This document shows positions 21,491 to 22,393 of a DNA stretch of 22,393 nt, piece after piece (within the stretch, counting starts at the first letter, position 1; each line of letters starts with the position of its first letter). A model generated the notes under the pieces. That model saw only the letters and a program-made list of their open reading frames with translations, was not told where the DNA came from and searched no databases. The stretch is taken from positions 1 through 22,393 of the forward strand of contig DATCVA010000172.1 of the NCBI GenBank assembly GCA_036567205.1. The letters are read 5' to 3'. The translations under genes were made by a program, and so were the position numbers. Origin of the DNA: DATCVA01 sp036567205 (GTDB lineage: Bacteria; Pseudomonadota; Gammaproteobacteria; Burkholderiales; Burkholderiaceae_B).

Positions 21491-22393
21491 TCACGTCCGA
21501 CGAAATACCTTCGGATTTGGAAACGAATCTGAAACGGTGCCAACGTCGGCATAGGCGTTTTTAAAATACTGTCCGGGTGCTGCAAGGTCGGTGGTCCAGG
21601 TGTTGCCTGTTGCGGCTTCAGCGTTGTAGATCAGGGCAACCAGGGTGGATCCGTCGCCACGGTGCTCCGTTTTAGAAATGAAGATGCGGTTGTTCAGAAA
21701 GCGGGTGTATGAATTATTAATATGGATACGGCGATAGTTGGCTTTGCTGGCAGGCTTGGGGGCGTTGAATATAAATTCGCAGTCTGCCACGACGTTGATG
21801 GCCGCTGGGGCCAGGCAGCCAAGCATTTGCTGGTCGGCCTGGTCGGACACAAATGTGCAGCGTACAACTTCTGTTGTATTGGCTTTTTTGTTAATTGAAT
21901 ACGATGGAAATAGCGGTGTGTTCTCGAAGCGGCAGGCTTCGAATCGTGTCAGTTTTGTGGCGGGCAGTACGTCGCAGACGCGGTTGCGCGATTTACCCAG
22001 GGTTTCTTTGAACACGCATGAAACAAACGTGACGGGGTATGGGGTTTTTTCGTAGGACGTGCCTACATACTGGAAGCCCTGGTTATCTGCGAAGCGGCAA
22101 TTTTCAAACTTGATGTCGCCGGTATAGTCATCTACTTTGGGAACCCCAACGTTGGGTTCAATGTCCACGCCTGCCCGGGGGCTATGTCCGCCGTATAGTC
22201 CGGTTCGGCCCGTTTCCCTGAAGTCGCAGTTTGTAAACGTGGCATAACGAAGCTGAATGATCGATACGCCTTGCCTTCCATTATTGGCGAACTGGCAGTT
22301 CTTCGCGTTAACGTGCCGGCTGATAACGCCGGAATAGCTGCCAATGTAGGCGCCATCGGAGCAGTAATGGTGGATGTGCAGATTGTCGAGCTC
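21491..22393 (-). CDS. Right-handed beta-helix repeat protein (C-terminal 300 residues)
   Basis: The frame is open from the window edge to a stop at 21491, so the start is outside. The sequence repeats short turns of the pattern x-F-x-N/D-C-x-F, for example AKNCQFANN, FTNCDFRE, FENCRFAD, FVSCVFKE, FEACRFEN, VVRCTFVS and VADCEFIF, about 20-30 residues apart. That is typical of pectate-lyase-like right-handed parallel beta-helices, with a stack of cysteines and phenylalanines inside. Such folds occur in polysaccharide lyases and epimerases, phage tailspikes and surface proteins; no catalytic motif can be named. The last 60 or so residues seem to be a non-helix cap. It is convergent with lhgO, 43 bases apart. 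Confidence 0.75.
   Translation of the reverse strand, partial: ELDNLHIHHYCSDGAYIGSYSGVISRHVNAKNCQFANNGRQGVSIIQLRYATFTNCDFRETGRTGLYGGHSPRAGVDIEPNVGVPKVDDYTGDIKFENCRFADNQGFQYVGTSYEKTPYPVTFVSCVFKETLGKSRNRVCDVLPATKLTRFEACRFENTPLFPSYSINKKANTTEVVRCTFVSDQADQQMLGCLAPAAINVVADCEFIFNAPKPASKANYRRIHINNSYTRFLNNRIFISKTEHRGDGSTLVALIYNAEAATGNTWTTDLAAPGQYFKNAYADVGTVSDSFPNPKVFRRT

Overview
The window looks like accessory, catabolic chromosome of a beta-proteobacterium of the Alcaligenaceae type (Bordetella, Achromobacter, Pusillimonas and Advenella relatives). The grounds are two orphan Bug/TctC-type periplasmic binding proteins, a Liv-type ABC importer tied to an amidase, FCD-type GntR regulators and a class III CoA transferase with a crotonase. 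No gene here fixes the species. No tRNA, rRNA, CRISPR array or intact mobile element is visible.

Left edge (1-1250): the start of an rluE-type pseudouridine synthase on the minus strand (5' part only), then a ParD/ParE toxin-antitoxin pair with a clear sigma70-like promoter whose -35 and -10 boxes form an inverted repeat, and an intrinsic terminator.

Module 1 (1249-7317): an alpha/beta hydrolase and a protein made of three RidA domains (minus strand, coupled) diverge from an orphan Bug binding protein. An FCD-type GntR repressor follows, and a TSUP (TauE/SafE) transporter is divergent from it. The two large intergenic regions (719 and 468 bases) share ACCAAT/ATTGGT elements, a likely operator set for this GntR.

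Module 2 (7318-14857): a compact plus-strand operon with a binding protein, LivH, LivM, LivG and LivF, an M20 metallopeptidase/deacylase and an amidase-signature hydrolase. It reads as import of an amide- or peptide-like compound followed by hydrolysis. Its leader holds an 18-bp-stem hairpin just before the first ribosome binding site, and LivG lacks a recognisable ABC signature motif. A bacteriohemerythrin gene ends against the amidase gene on the opposite strand.

Module 3 (15394-21447): a sigma70-like promoter overlapped by ATTGCATACA/TGTATACA palindromes drives an orphan Bug protein, an alpha/beta hydrolase, a CaiB/BaiF CoA transferase and a crotonase lacking both classical catalytic glutamates. 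An FCD-type GntR gene lies convergent, followed by an L-2-hydroxyglutarate oxidase gene (lhgO). This suggests uptake of a carboxylic acid or ester, hydrolysis, CoA activation and a crotonase step, possibly ending near the glutarate/2-hydroxyglutarate node.

Right edge (21491-22393): the C-terminal 300 residues of a right-handed beta-helix protein on the minus strand, start outside the window.

The theme is repeated cassettes of one periplasmic binding protein, a few tailoring enzymes and, in two of three cases, a dedicated GntR regulator. The two most unusual proteins are the triple-RidA protein and the crotonase.
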